A program made the translations under genes and the position numbers. From the NCBI GenBank assembly GCA_012064385.1, contig QRDG01001970.1, positions 76,042-140,041 of the forward strand: DNA of 64,000 nt, written 5' to 3'. Of this stretch, positions 44,196 through 55,669 are shown piece by piece. The DNA comes from Puccinellia tenuiflora (lineage: Eukaryota; Streptophyta; Magnoliopsida; Poales; Poaceae). Below the pieces are notes generated by a model, which saw only the letters and a list, made by a program, of their open reading frames with translations, did not search any database and had not been told where the DNA came from. The stretch's first letter is position 1; the number at the start of each line of letters is the position of its first letter.

Positions 44196-44608
44196 GCGCG
44201 TCGACTGCCTCTACGGCACCACTCCGCGCGCGTCGACTCCGGTCCGCCGCGTCGACTGCCTCTACGGCACCACTCCGCGCGCGTCGACTCCGGTCCGCCG
44301 CGTCGACTGCCTCTACGGCACCACTCCGCGCGCGTCGACTCCGGTCCTCCGCGTCGACTGCCTCTACGGCACCACTCCGCGCGCGTCGACTCCGGTCCGC
44401 CGCGTCGACTGCCTCTACGGCACCACTCCGCGCGCGTCGACTCCGGTCCGCCGCGTCGACTGCCTCTACGGCACCACTCCGCGCGCGTCGACTCCGGTCC
44501 GCCGCGTCGACTGCCTCTACGGCACCACTCCGCGCGCGTCGACTCCGGTCCGCCGCGTCGACTGCCTCTACGGCACCACTCCGCGCGCGTCGACTCCGGT
44601 CCGCCGCG
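44196..44608 (+). repeat. 51-bp tandem repeat, eight copies
   Basis: Near-identical units of GTCGACTGCCTCTACGGCAC plus CACTCCGCGCGCGTCGACTC and GGTCCGCC. Because 51 is a multiple of three, all frames stay open and give artificial repeat proteins on both strands. Confidence 0.93.
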
Positions 44609-44719
44609 ACAACAAAATCACCTTGGCCGCACCCGATGCTCACCCGGGTGCTGCGCCACACAGGCCACAACATACTCGCTTCGGCCGCATCCGATGCTCT
44701 CCCGGGTGTTGCGCCGCAC

Positions 44720-45000
44720 AGGCCACAAACAAAATCTCCTAGGCCGTCACCCGACGCACTCGGGGGCTTGCGCCATACAGGTCTAAGTTAAAACCTAGGC
44801 CGTCACCCGACGCACTCGGGGGCTGCGCCATACAGGTTCCGCTCGAAAATCCTAGGCCGTCACCCGACGCACTCGGGGGCTTGCGCCATACAGGTCTAAG
44901 TTAAAACCTAGGCCGTCACCCGACGCACTCGGGGGCTGCGCCATACAGGTTCCACTCGAAAATCCTAGGCCGCACTCGAACACTCGGGGGCTGCGCCATA
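44720..45000 (+). repeat. Tandem repeat with CTAGGCCGTCACCCGACGCA, about 60 bp unit
   Basis: Four to five units containing CACTCGGGGGCT and GCGCCATACAGGT, alternating two variants (TCTAAGTTAAAAC and TTCCGCTCGAAAATC). Confidence 0.85.
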
Positions 45001-45049
45001 CAGGTCCAACAACACAGTAGGCCGTTCGGCTGAGCAAATACTCGATATG

Positions 45050-45300
45050 TTTGTCGAGTCCACCGAGTAAGCCGTCGGGCTGAGCATACACTCGAACCCA
45101 TTCGAGTCACACGAGTAAGCCGTCGGGCTGAGCATACACTCGAACCCATTCGAGTCACACGAGTAAGCCGTCGGGCTGAGCATACACTCGAACGCATTCG
45201 AGTCACACGAGTAAGCCGTCAGGCTGAGCAAGCACTCGAAAAGTGCAAATACACAGTAAGCCACCAGGCTGAATAAAAATACACGGTAAGCCAACAGGCT
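45050..45300 (+). repeat. 48-bp tandem repeat (AGTAAGCCGTCGGGCTGAGC)
   Basis: About four clear units with CACTCGAACCCATTCGAGTC, then decayed units spaced by AGTAAGCC to about 45400. Confidence 0.8.
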
Positions 45301-45872
45301 AATGGAGCACCCGGATAATTCATTCGAGTGCAACAAAAATACAGTAAGCTCCATGAGCTGAGTAAAACTCAAAGCAGTAAGCCAAACCGGCTGAGTACAA
45401 AGTAAGTCATGCAAAGTCAGTTGCGACTCCGTTAGCTCGAGTCTCTTCTTTACTCCCATCGGGAGCGGGCTTTTCGACTGAAGAAAAACTGGGTTTAACC
45501 TCAATTGCAAGCAATTCAGCTTAATCTCGGGGGCTACTCCCATCGGGAGCGCTGTCGCGCCCCCGATAGCATGAGATCAATATTCAGTCGAAGCGTTACT
45601 GACTAAACCATCCTCTGTAAGCCCTCAACGGCCGGAGTCGAATCATTTTTACTTGTCTCTTTCAGGAACAATACGGCGCACCCGTCGGAACAGTGATACC
45701 CGACATACCCGCATCTGCTTCGACTACATCGACTGCGTCTCCATCGACTGTGTCTCCATTGACTGCGTCTCCGTCGACTAAGACGATCGCACCTTCTTCG
45801 ACTATGCCTGCTCGACATGCTGCTCTTAGTCTCTGCCCGATTCTTCGAATCGACCAGACACTCGGGGGCTAC

Positions 45873-46279
45873 TGACGGGGATATACCCTTTGGGTCCCCT
45901 ATCATTGGTGTACCTGGTGCGATCCAATCTACGGCCCACCTGGCAGGCCCAAAGAAGCCCATGAAGCACGACTTGGAGTACAATACAAGAAAACATGTAA
46001 ACCCTACCTGGCTCCCTTTATAAAGCCAGGCAGGGGATCCCCCACGGGAAGGGAGACAACAGATACACAACACCCGCCGCCGGCGGCACCATTGTAACAC
46101 CACCATGATCATCTATACAGATCAGACAAGCAGGATGTAGGTCTTTACCTCACCATGAGGGGCCGAACCTGGGTAAATCCTTGCTTGTCAGCCGACGGAA
46201 CTACCAGCGCGCCATCTCTCTCCCCCTCAATCAACCCGGGGTACTCGACCCAGGGATTTGCCGAACCCTAACCTCGACA
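45873..46279 (+). repeat. Right LTR (407 bp)
   Basis: Same length as the left LTR; the three differences seen are all purine transitions (A/G). Confidence 0.9.
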
Positions 46280-46284
46280 GCAAT

Positions 46285-46800
46285 GCTACTGTAGAACTTA
46301 GCTGGGTCAAATCCTTGTTGACGGAGCTTGGAATTCGTCAAATTCCCCCACTGTTTTATGGTGTGTAAAACATTGAAACCACGTATCTCTCTTTGAGTGC
46401 AGTGTTTCATGCTCTCATGAAGCACATCGAGATTGATGATGATCATTTTGTTCGTGAACGAGTAGCCCATAAGTTGTTGTTCAGTTCAACTCTTCCAATA
46501 ATCAATATTTTCACAAAACCGCTCAATATTTTCACAAAACCGTTACCTCTTCTTTTGTTTAAAGAGTGTAAGGGTAATATGTTATCCATAGTTGAGATTG
46601 ACGTAGGCCAATGGAATACGTATAGGAATAACTTTAGCTAGCCTAAGCTGTTGCGCTATGTATCAATCCGTAGATAGGTTACCACAATTGTAACTGTTAT
46701 GTAAATCTCCTATCGAGGCAGCTGTACCCCTCGTGAAAAGGCGCCTCGGTCTAGAATGTGATAGACACATGCATGTGCAAGCTCAACGTTATTCTCTAGC
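46285..46800 (+). pseudogene. Copia retrotransposon remnant, right part
   Basis: Continues the interrupted Copia Pol: SNATVELSWVKSLLTELGI, then TTYLSLSAVFHALMKHIEID, DDHFVRERVAHK and INIFTKPL, the standard end of Copia RNase H. The sequence after 46640, with GGCAGCTGTACCCCTCGTG, looks like a worn 3' LTR. Confidence 0.75.
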
Positions 46801-47599
46801 AAAATTAGTACTCTCTTTGTCTCGTGTCCACCACTAACACTTGGCACGTATGTTAGGGGAAAGATAGGATGGAATTAACAGCAATGCTGCATTGACTCCT
46901 TGGCGTTTTCCTTAATTTCTATCTTTCGGCTGACGTCTTTAGCTCGCTAGCTAGCTTAGACGGTGGCATTAATGTTTATTTCTACTATTTGACAAGTTGC
47001 TATTGATAAAACTGGTATCCCCGGTTACACAGGTGTGTTTTTATAAACAAAAGCTAACTACCTAGCTAATGACTTGTCCAAGACACATCCCTGTCGATCC
47101 ATAGATGGGAAGCAGTACGTGTCACGCTACACGGTTACTACTCCAGCAAGATCAATCCCTAACTAGATAGCTTCCTGCTGCTGTCTACCTCCAACTACAT
47201 CCATATATATATGCATATGACCTGAATTATCAAATATAGCCATCCATCGATCGGCCATTTGCAACCTACGTACACACTTAAATCCATGTAGATGAACACT
47301 GCCTTCGTTCTAGATTTCGCTAGTTGGACAATTTGATCGAAATGTAACCACCATTGAACAGGGTATACGTACGTGTTGATTACTTTGCTTGTATGCACGT
47401 GGCATGTCACTTTGGCTGCATTCCGTTTTATCTGTACGTAGCTGTTGGAAAGAAATTCTTCAGAGTGAGATGCACTCGTTGATCGACATTTATACTCCGT
47501 ACTTGTAAAATGAACCACCGTACGCAGGACCCATAGCAAATCGACGGGACGCCCATTGTTGAATCGTAAAATTTCATCCCAGATTTGTAGTTGCACAAA
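46801..47599. other. Intergenic DNA, nothing recognised
   Basis: No gene or element ends seen; the frame at 47195-47596 on the minus strand lacks recognisable features. Confidence 0.45.
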
Positions 47600-47910
47600 T
47601 CGACTGAATAAAAATACAGCAAGATTACAGTCCGCTTAGGCCGGAAATAAGAAAATTCCTCCAATAACTACTGTCCTGAGATCAGCGGAACCGGTGAGCC
47701 CAGAGCTCAATGTCATTAGCAGCAAACCGAAGAATAGAAGTTGCAGGCCTGTCAACACCATTAGCAATGTGATCATTGCGGGATTTCCAAACCTGCCAGA
47801 GGTTCGCCATGACAACCCCATTGTCGACCATCCTGGGGAAGCTGATCATCTGGGATATGTTCTCCCAAACAGAGACCAGCATAGCATTGTCGAAGCCGAT
47901 ACCATGTCAC
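47600..47910 (-). pseudogene. LINE ORF2 C-terminal fragment
   Basis: The minus strand reads MLVSVWENISQMISFPRMVD, then MANLWQVWKSRNDHIANGVD and ILRFAANDIELW. This is the W-x-W-KxRND end of plant LINE reverse-transcriptase proteins. Only the tail survives. Confidence 0.65.
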
Positions 47911-48269
47911 ACCTCCTGCATCTACCACCGCATCGGTGGACAACAAGTCACCGATCCATGGAGGCCCACCTGTCAGCTGAAGTGGTGATTTAGGTGATGG
48001 TCAAGTTCGACAGGCTCTGTGAGCTAAGCGCTGTGGACCAAATGGCCCAGCTGTAAGTGTGGCGTGGATGTTAAAAGGGACCAGCAGGCCCTGTGTCGAA
48101 GACATGTGTTGTATAGTAACTGAACTCTGAATCTCATCCCCAAGCTTTATCTGCTATCTCACCTCCTGTTCGTCCTCTCACCTCAATTCCCTATCCTCAT
48201 CCCCTTGCTTGCTGAGATTTGTGTGGCGTTCCTATCATTGATCGAGTGGGACACCACAATTTGGTATCA

Positions 48270-48875
48270 GAGCAATTGTGGAAGAATTTGGACACGATGA
48301 ATATGATGGTCAGATGACTAAATTGCTTCACCTCAAGCAAACAGGAACGGTTGCTGGATATCGTTTGTCATTTGAAGAGTGTATGTATCATCTGATATCC
48401 CTGGATGATTCCTTGAGTTCTCGATGGTTCGTCACCCAGTTCGTGTTTGGCCTGCGTGATGACATCAGATGTGCCGTGCGGCTGCAAGCACCAACTAGTA
48501 TCACTCGGGCTGCTTCTCTTGCACGCATTCAGGAAGAAGAAGGGGAACATCATCGGCCTAGATCGCGACCTATAGCACCAACCAAACATCCACCAAGCGG
48601 GGTTTCGACTGCCAGTGCTGTTTCTTCAGTCAAAGCCAGATTGGCCACGCAAACAGGGCAACGACGATTTCAACAGAGAACGGCAGCTTAGAGATTTTCG
48701 TCGCACCAATGGTCTTTGTTTCAAGTGCGGTGAGAAATACTCCAATGATCATCAGTGTAAACGTTCAGGACAATTGCTCACCATCGAGGTTGGCGAGTTT
48801 GGGGAAGTGTTGTCTGACAAAGCTGTTCTGGCACTAGAACTGCTACAGAAAACTCCAGTTTCAGAGACATGTTGA
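48270..48875 (+). pseudogene. Gypsy Gag remnant with zinc knuckle
   Basis: It reads VAGYRLSFEECMYHLISLDD and WFVTQFVFGLRDDIRCAVRL, then in another frame RTNGLCFKCGEKYSNDHQCK. The last is the CxxC...HxC knuckle of grass Ty3/Gypsy Gag. The N-terminal part is gone (the frame starts right after the primer site) and a frameshift lies near 48650. Confidence 0.75.
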
Positions 48876-49590
48876 CATCTGTCTCTCGACGCTGTGGCTG
48901 GCACGGAGACCCTGGACACTGTTCGCATTCAGGCCACACTGGGCACACAAGTGATGATTCTTTTGGTGGATTCTGGCAGTTCGCATACATTTGTAACCAG
49001 AAATTTTGGTGAGCGAGCTGGTTGTCACATTTCCCCGGCCCTGTTTCAGTGAAGGTAGCTAATGGTCAACTCATGCAGTGTGATTCTCAGGTTTTATGTT
49101 TAACTTGGTGCTATGACGGCCATCTGTTTACTGATATCATGCGCATCCTGGACATTGGTGCTTATGATGCCATACTAGGAATGGATTGGCTCAACAATTG
49201 CTGTCCTATGCTCTGTCACTGGCCTCAGAAAACTTTGCAATTTTTGCACAACAGGGAGCAAGTTACACTACAAGGCATGTGGCACAAGTCAACAACAAAG
49301 CTGACTGAATTATTCTTGGTGCAATTACAAGAACTTTTAGCAACAAATGAAGTCTGGGCCATGGCAGTTTTGGACCATACTTCCGATGTCCTTGTCACTA
49401 GTGTAGCACTGGAGGAATTTTCTGAAGTTTTCTCTGAACCAACAACTCTGCCGCCTCAAAGAGCTTTGGATCATTCTATTACACTGCAAGCTACACCTCA
49501 TCCAGTTAATTCAAGACCATGCCGCTACTCTCCGCTATAGAAGGATGAGATCGAACGACAGGTCGCACAAATGATTAAGGCAGGCGTGGC
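48876..49590 (+). pseudogene. Gypsy protease region remnant
   Basis: LLVDSGSSHTFVTRNFGERA carries the DSG aspartic protease motif. DIGAYDAILGMDWLNNCCPM and the RALDHSITL...RPCRYSPL linker to reverse transcriptase follow. Frame changes occur near 49030, and a TAG at about 49537 ends the long frame. Confidence 0.8.
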
Positions 49591-50171
49591 TGACCTTTGG
49601 GCCGCTAACATCTGGTATCAGAGCCAGCGTGCGCGTCGCTATTAGGTGGGCTGGCGATCTGCATCGCCCCTGTTTAGGGGGATGGGATGTCAGGCACTCG
49701 AACGGACGGCACGGCTGTGCGACGAACCGGTGGACGCACCGGGTTTAGTCCCACCTCGCCAGTTGAGGGAGGCCGACACCAGCTTATATAGCTGGGCAAA
49801 CCTCTCCCTTCAGGCCGGTCTTTTGGGCAGAGAGAGGCCTTGGGCCTCCCAATACGCTGGTTGAGCGTGGGCTGACTTTGGGCCGCTAACATCTGGTATC
49901 AGAGCCAGCGTGCGCATCGCTATTAGGTGTGTGGCGATCTGCATCGCCCCTGTTTAGTGGGATGGGATGTCAGCACTCGAACGGATGGCACGGCTGGGGA
50001 CGGTCGGTGGATGCACCCGGGGTTTAGTCCCACCTCACCAGTTGAGGGAGACCGACACCAGCTTATAAGGCTGGGCAAACCTTTCCCTTCAGCCCGGGTT
50101 TTGGGGCAAAGAGAGGCCTTGGGCCTCCCAATACGCTGGTTGAGTGTGGGCTGACCTTTGGGCCGCTAACA
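49583..50171 (+). mobile_element. TRIM-type mini retrotransposon: LTR remnant, interior, LTR, interior, LTR
   Basis: Two 209-bp LTRs (49683-49891 and 49963-50171) start TGGGATGTCAG and end GGGCCGCTAACA. A third LTR is represented only by its last 27 bp (49583-49610). Each LTR end is followed by TC plus TGGTATCAGAGCC (initiator-Met primer site; 49614 and 49894), a 70-bp interior and a purine tract (TTTAGKGGGGA) before the next LTR. LTRs carry a TATA-like GCTTATATAGC/GCTTATAAGGC. No coding capacity. A stretch of Gypsy reverse transcriptase is missing at the left junction, so the left LTR was lost with host DNA. Confidence 0.85.
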
Positions 50172-50760
50172 ATTTTGCGTCGATTATCACAAGCTTAACT
50201 CGTTGACGATCAAGAATAAGTTCCCTTTACCGATCGTTTATGAATTGTTGGACGAGTTGGCCGGCGCTCGTTTCTTTTCCAACCGGGTTACCACCAGATA
50301 CGCATGCGACCAGAGGACGAGGAAAAGACTGCTTTCAAAACCCACCATGGCCACTTCCAGTTCCGGGTGATGCCTTTCGGTCTATCGAACGCACCTGCAA
50401 CCTTCCAATGTGTGATGAATGTATTATTTGCTCCATTTCTTCGTAAATTCGTGATTGTCTTTCTGGATGACATATTGGTATATAGACCTTCTTGGTCTGC
50501 CCATCTGGAGCATCTGCGACTGGTGTTGGAAAAGCTGAGAGAAGCACAATTGTTCGCTAAACGTTATCACCACATAGCAACATCCATTATTTGGGGCACA
50601 TTATCTCATATGCTGGGATATCCACGGATCCTGACAAAACAAAAGTGATGAAAGATTGGCCAATTCCACTCACAACAACTGAGCTGCGAGGCTTTATTGG
50701 ATTCACCGGCTATTACCGTAAATATGTCAAGAATTACGGCATTTTGACAAAACCCTAGGG
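50172..50760 (+). pseudogene. Gypsy reverse-transcriptase remnant
   Basis: After the TRIM the reading resumes at FCVDYHKLN, then YHQIRMRPEDEEKTAFKTHH, FRVMPFGLSNAPATFQCVMN and VFLDDILVY (the YxDD-type catalytic motif). It ends at TELRGFIGFTGYYRKYVKNYG. A small deletion removes residues before YHQIRM and several stops are present. Confidence 0.85.
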
Positions 50761-51574
50761 CCGCGCTTGGTACCCGCCCAAGGCCCTTGTGGCTACTCTT
50801 CAGTCACCCTTTGGACTTCGTCTTTGTTTCATCGTAAAAATAAATCTCGTAAATTTCCATCCAATCCATAAGAGATTTTCTAAAATCCAAAAATAGCAAA
50901 AAAAAAAAACAGGAACTGGCACTAGGCATCTTATTAATAGGTTAGTTCAAAAATTGCCCTGAAATGATATAAAAAGATGGTTGAAACATATGACAATGTA
51001 TAAACAAGCATGGAACATTCAAAAATTATAGATACGTGAGACACGTATCAAGGGCCCGAAGAACAGTGACCACATGTGGCGCTTCTAGGCGGGGCGCACG
51101 ATCGAGGAAGTCTTGGCGGACTGCCTGGGTGGACAGGGTCGACCAGTCGAGATGCGCTTTCTACGTTATCGTGCTTAGCTGATCCAAGTACCTGGGTCAC
51201 GTCCACCCACGCCTTCCGCCGCCAGCTGACTCTCCAAGAGGCGCACTTCCTCGGGAGCCAAAACATCGCACTGTTGGCCGACTATAGGTGCAAGAAGACT
51301 GGACACTCCATGGGGGTGAAGGCGTGAAGTCGGAGTACTAGGAGGAAGTGGGTGGGACAAGATGAGCGCCGAGGCATCGTTGGTGCAGATTTGGTACCCG
51401 TCGCTGGCTCCATCTTAACCGCCTCTTAGATCTTAGATTAGGTTAAGATTAGAGTTCAATTTATGAGATTTTGTAAGGTCTATCTATAATGAATGGAAAA
51501 CAATCTTAGTTAGCTTCATAATCCTACCACTATTTAATCATATATCTGCTCCCCATATTATTGAATCTGTTCAT
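50761..51574. other. Unassigned retroelement-like DNA and a GC-rich block
   Basis: 50761-51050 contains phrases familiar from Triticeae LTR element leaders (AGGAACTGGCACTAGGC, GATACGTGAGACACGTATCA) but no paired LTR. 51060-51360 is GC-rich with a coding look on both strands; no domain named. Confidence 0.4.
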
Positions 51575-51811
51575 ACCGGTGATCCCCGCCGACGACGTTT
51601 AGTTTCACCGGTGGCGTATATTTGGAACGCCACATGTAATCCGTACCGGTGGCATGCAAAGCTGTAGGCGCCACTAACTACTATTTACCAGTGGCGCGGA
51701 CAACGCGCGCCAACAGTTGCTGTTATCAATGGTGCATGACCAGTGGCATGTGCAAAACGCGCCACTAAGGTCAAAATCGACATGCCACTTGTAGGTTTTT
51801 CCCTACTAGTG
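51575..51811. mobile_element. CACTA end fragment
   Basis: Ends TTTTTCCCTACTAGTG, so the terminus is CACTAGTAGGG on the other strand. The interior repeats CGGTGGCGT/ACGCCAC/CGCGCCAC motifs like the fragment at 26340-27133. No partner end in range. Confidence 0.6.
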
Positions 51812-51994
51812 TCCCTGAACGTGTAGGGACAAAGGTTTCAAGCCATGGTCTCGACAATTCATCACAAGAAAGAGGCTTATATTTCTTCTGCTAAAATGCA
51901 ATAGGAAGAGATTGAGAAAGAGGGGAGTCATCCGTATGATTTTATTAGGTGACAAACAATGTCGAGCCATCATACTCAGTAAAAGGATGTTACA

Positions 51995-54900
51995 TTATCT
52001 CACACAATTTCCAGGCCCTCCATAAAGGAATTCACCATTATCGATAGGAGTAACAGAGTGACATTTGTCATCCGTAACTAATTTTGGTAAGTCTACCATG
52101 ATGGGCTTGCTGTTTCCATCCTGGTCAATGATTTGAAGGTTGCTGAAAGATGCAGCGCGACCCTGGCCATCATTTGGGAAGGAACCACTGCCCATCGGAG
52201 GAGTTGGATCCGCCCTATGGGCAGCCACCCCGCCACCAAAAGCCATCTGACTTGCGTTATTTCCTAAGTAGGTGAACAATGACCTTGGGAAGTATCCCAC
52301 CCCTGTGGGGACACTGTTGAAGCCGTAGTACACCCACCAGTCTCCACTTGTTTTGTCCTGCACTCGTTTATGATTTGTGTCAAGTAAATAATGTACTAAC
52401 AATCTCTTGTTAAATAATAAGAAAGTAGACCTTTGACTATAAGCGAGAGCTATATTGATTGTTTGTTATCTATACTATATAAGAAAGACCGAAGTTCTAT
52501 CCGCCATGTCATATGATTTTATGAGGAAACTACTACCTTCAAATAGTGCCAACTTGTACAAAATGAAAGATGGTACTCGCACCTTAAGCACTCTTAGTGT
52601 GATATTCTGCAAGTGCCCATCGGGAACATCAACTTGTTTTATAACATCACCCGGAGCTATAACGGCGCCATTCACTCGTACAAAACCAGGGCAGTCCATG
52701 TTGAGGCATCCGGTTGTCTCATCTCCATCTCTCTGCCTCATATATGTTCACGGTTAGGTAAACAACTTTAATGTTTCATATATCAGCAGATAATTCAAAC
52801 CATCCTTATCACATTACCGTCCATTGGATATAGAAGTGAGGATGTGAGTCACCATAGTGATCTGGATAAATCTGTAAATCATGGCATACAATGAGATAAC
52901 ATTCTTTTTACATGCAAATGTGAAGAACATAAAAGATTTAACTAGATTTTTTTTTTGCAAATAGTTACATTAATGCTACAACCTTAGCTGCCAATTTTCT
53001 AGTGATGGATAAGACATTATGGTACAATAAAAATTCAAATTTTATTCAATTGTTGAAATGGGAGGGGTAGGGGGGGGGGATTTGCCCATAAATCAACATC
53101 AAGTTATTGCAATGCTTGTACTACTCAATTGAATGTCCGAATTACAAGATTACGTTTTGATGGATTGGAAAATTTCATGCTTACATGCCAGCCAGCTTCA
53201 ACGGAGTTAAAGCTTGATTTAACACCATCTCCTTTATTATAAACCCAAATTCCAGCAATAGTACACTGCCCGGGTTTTAGTTTGTGACTGTACACACCCA
53301 TGGTGGCATGTAAGCCATAGTAATTGTCATCAGGACCTCCAGAAGATGTTTTATGTACTGCAAACTGCATAGTGAAAGATCTTAGAAAACAATAACACAA
53401 CAGTTAGGAGCTCAAGATGGTGCAAAACATGCAACTATGACATAGTAAAAATGTAGGATGCTTAGAACCAAAAAATATTCCATAACTCGGTGCATATATT
53501 TGCTATGGAGAAACATGAACTTGTTATAAGATGCATTTAGAAGCAACTTGTCATATCTTAATTAAATGTGTAAGTGAAGACAGAAAAAATGTAGCAAGTA
53601 AAAGTAAGGATGGAATAGCTTGTTCGAGTTATTACATGGATTCCAGCAGTATTGGGCTAACTAATTTACTCCTCTCCGTAACATGTCCAGATTAATGATA
53701 CCATATATGTGATCGATCATTCTCGTATACCAATTGTTTCTTCAATGGAACTTGCTCTATGTTGCTCCGAGAATTTTATGTCATCCTTTGAAATAGTGAA
53801 AAACTCAAAATGGGTGTATGAACCCAGAACCACGCTACTATAAATTGATGTAGATGCATCAAACGATTAACACAAAAGTAAATACCCTCATAGTTTGCAT
53901 GATCTCAGCTGGAGCATTCTCTACCGGGATTTCGACAAGAAAATGAACACTATGGGGTAGACGGAGGAAGGTAATATATCCGAGGTTTAAGAACATGTGA
54001 TGACTGTGCAGATTTAATTCACGGCGGAAAAAGAGACACCAACCAAGAAGGAGGACTGGAAGAGTGGAATATATAGCAATATGAAACAATGTACCTATGC
54101 ACAGCGAGCCATGTACCACAATGTCACCAGTCTTCTAATATGAAACACATTACCAAGAAATTGGCTCACTTAGTGGAAATCTTTTCAATAAACCTAATCA
54201 TTATTAGTGAAGATGTACATAAAGGAAAGAATCATTTCCTTTATTTTGATTCATATCTTATTGTAACTTAGCGGTGAATCGAATTAACTAACAATTTGGA
54301 TCAGGCAAATAACAAGCCAAAAGATAGCGTCAAATATTTGTCTCTAAGGTGCATTAAACTAATTTTCCTATTTAACTTATGTAAAACTCCCTATTAGTAT
54401 CTCAAATTTAATATGATAAATGTGCAGAAACAGAAAATGAACTAACGTCAAGCTATGCAAAAGTGCAAATAATCCTGCTACCTGTCGAATTTCTAGCAAA
54501 GTAGACACTACCTAAATGCAACGTAAATCATATTTTGCTAATACTATGTTGAAAAAATGGAGATATAAATAACCTTGAATTGTACAACAAGTAAGTCAAT
54601 GACAAGTGAAGATGGAAGTGTAACTCACAAATGGTTTATCCCATGTCCTTGGATCTTGTCCAAAATTAATTGCCTTGATGGAGTTAGATTTCATGCTTTT
54701 AAGATTTTGTTCAGCCGGGCCACGGATGAAATCATTTGCTACTGAATCGATTCCCTTCAAATAAATGGTAAGTATATGTTAAGAGGAAAATAAACACATG
54801 AAGCATCCAATGTATAGTCAAGAGCTTGAAGCTAATCTTCATATAGTCGCTAAAACATATATTTTCTGGCATTAGTAAAGACGCTAACAACTTAGGGATC

Positions 54901-55614
54901 GAGTACATCATAACACGGTAATTTATATTATTTTATTGTCATGATTTTGTTGAATTCTAATGATTGTAAGAGTGTACACAAATTTGTGTCTCTAGTCCAT
55001 CACACATTGCAATGCGCTCACGGTGATTCTATCCATTACTCTTTCCATATTCTAAACTTATTTACACATTTTTATATAATGGAAAAAACGAGCATCGTTG
55101 TTATCATTGTGGATTCGCGATACCAAGATCTGTTTGCAATCAGAGACATCCAAATTGTACTCACCACTGGACTCTACGATGGTAGCCTTCTAGCAATAAT
55201 AAAGTGGTTTCCGCAAGATCATATGTACTAACAAAACCTTGGATTTGTTTGATGGATTCCAACCAACTCTTTATATATTTACTAACCCTTTAGCATCCGA
55301 ATTCCACATAGAAATATCACTCTCTAGCCTATAGATAACCCCAAATCTTTTCCGTTTATCAGAGACTTCAAATCCCTTATTTCGTCTTCAATCTTACCAC
55401 GACATGACATAGCAAGATTTATGCCAACAAAAAAGTATACTAGTTCCTAATTCAATAAGAAACACATGCTGGTCCTATAAGTCAGTGTATTGTTAAAAGT
55501 GTACGGTAGGATTACCTCTTGAATAGTGGGGTGTAAATGAACACAATCGATTCTAAGTGCATGAAAAAAGAAACATAGAGCAATCACTCGGAGAAGTAGA
55601 GTACGGTTAAACAT
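51995..55614 (-). CDS. Neprosin-domain (DUF239) secreted protein
   Basis: Exons placed with GT-AG sites and matching phase: 55516-55614 (signal peptide MFNRTLLLRVIALCFFFHAL), 54629-54754 (probable activation-peptide region, ending DPRTWDKPF), 53185-53364, 52818-52871, 52583-52732 and 51995-52357. The last four give the neprosin core: YYGLHATMGVYSHKLKPGQC, EAGWHIYPDHYGDSHPHFYI, TTGCLNMDCPGFV, SGDWWVYYGFNSVPTGVGYF and MGSGSFPNDGQGRAASFSNL. Neprosin relatives are glutamic-type prolyl endopeptidases; many plant members are uncharacterised and secreted. The linker between exons 2 and 3 is unresolved: coding-like EIPVENAPAEIMQTM lies at about 53885-53935 but I could not join it in phase. The gene is therefore either incompletely modelled or damaged there. 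Confidence 0.78.
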
Positions 55615-55657
55615 TTTGATGTGTAAAAGGATGAAGATCTCACTATACGCATTGAGA

Positions 55658-55668
55658 ACTATATATAG
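55658..55668 (-). promoter_or_regulatory. TATA box of the neprosin-like gene
   Basis: CTATATATAG lies about 46 bp above the ATG at 55614, giving a leader of only about 15-20 nt. Confidence 0.6.
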
Positions 55669-55669
55669 A

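Larger units (their letters stand above)
42653..46279 (+). mobile_element. Non-autonomous LTR retrotransposon, 3,627 bp, TSD GCAAT
   Basis: Two 407-bp direct LTRs (42653-43059 and 45873-46279), each beginning TGACGGGG and ending CTCGACA, differ at three positions that I count by eye. The TSD GCAAT is at 42648-42652 and 46280-46284. A primer-binding-like ATTGGCGCCGTCTGTGGG follows the left LTR and a purine-rich CTCGGGGGCTAC precedes the right LTR. There is no Gag, protease, reverse transcriptase or integrase: the interior is a series of tandem repeats. Mobilisation must rely on another element. High LTR identity indicates a young insertion. Confidence 0.92.
47930..50760 (+). mobile_element. 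Decayed Gypsy (Ty3) retrotransposon
   Basis: A worn LTR (start uncertain, about 47930-48000) ends near 48257 in CACCACA. It is followed by TTGGTATCAGAGC, the initiator-Met tRNA primer site type. Gag, protease and reverse transcriptase remnants follow in order. The RNase H and integrase parts are missing after about 50760. A TRIM is inserted at 49583-50171. Confidence 0.8.

Noticed and set aside
44174..44791. Repeat proteins of more than 200 residues on both strands in the LTR element
   Set aside because: They arise because the 51-bp repeat is a multiple of three; composition and symmetry show they are artefacts.
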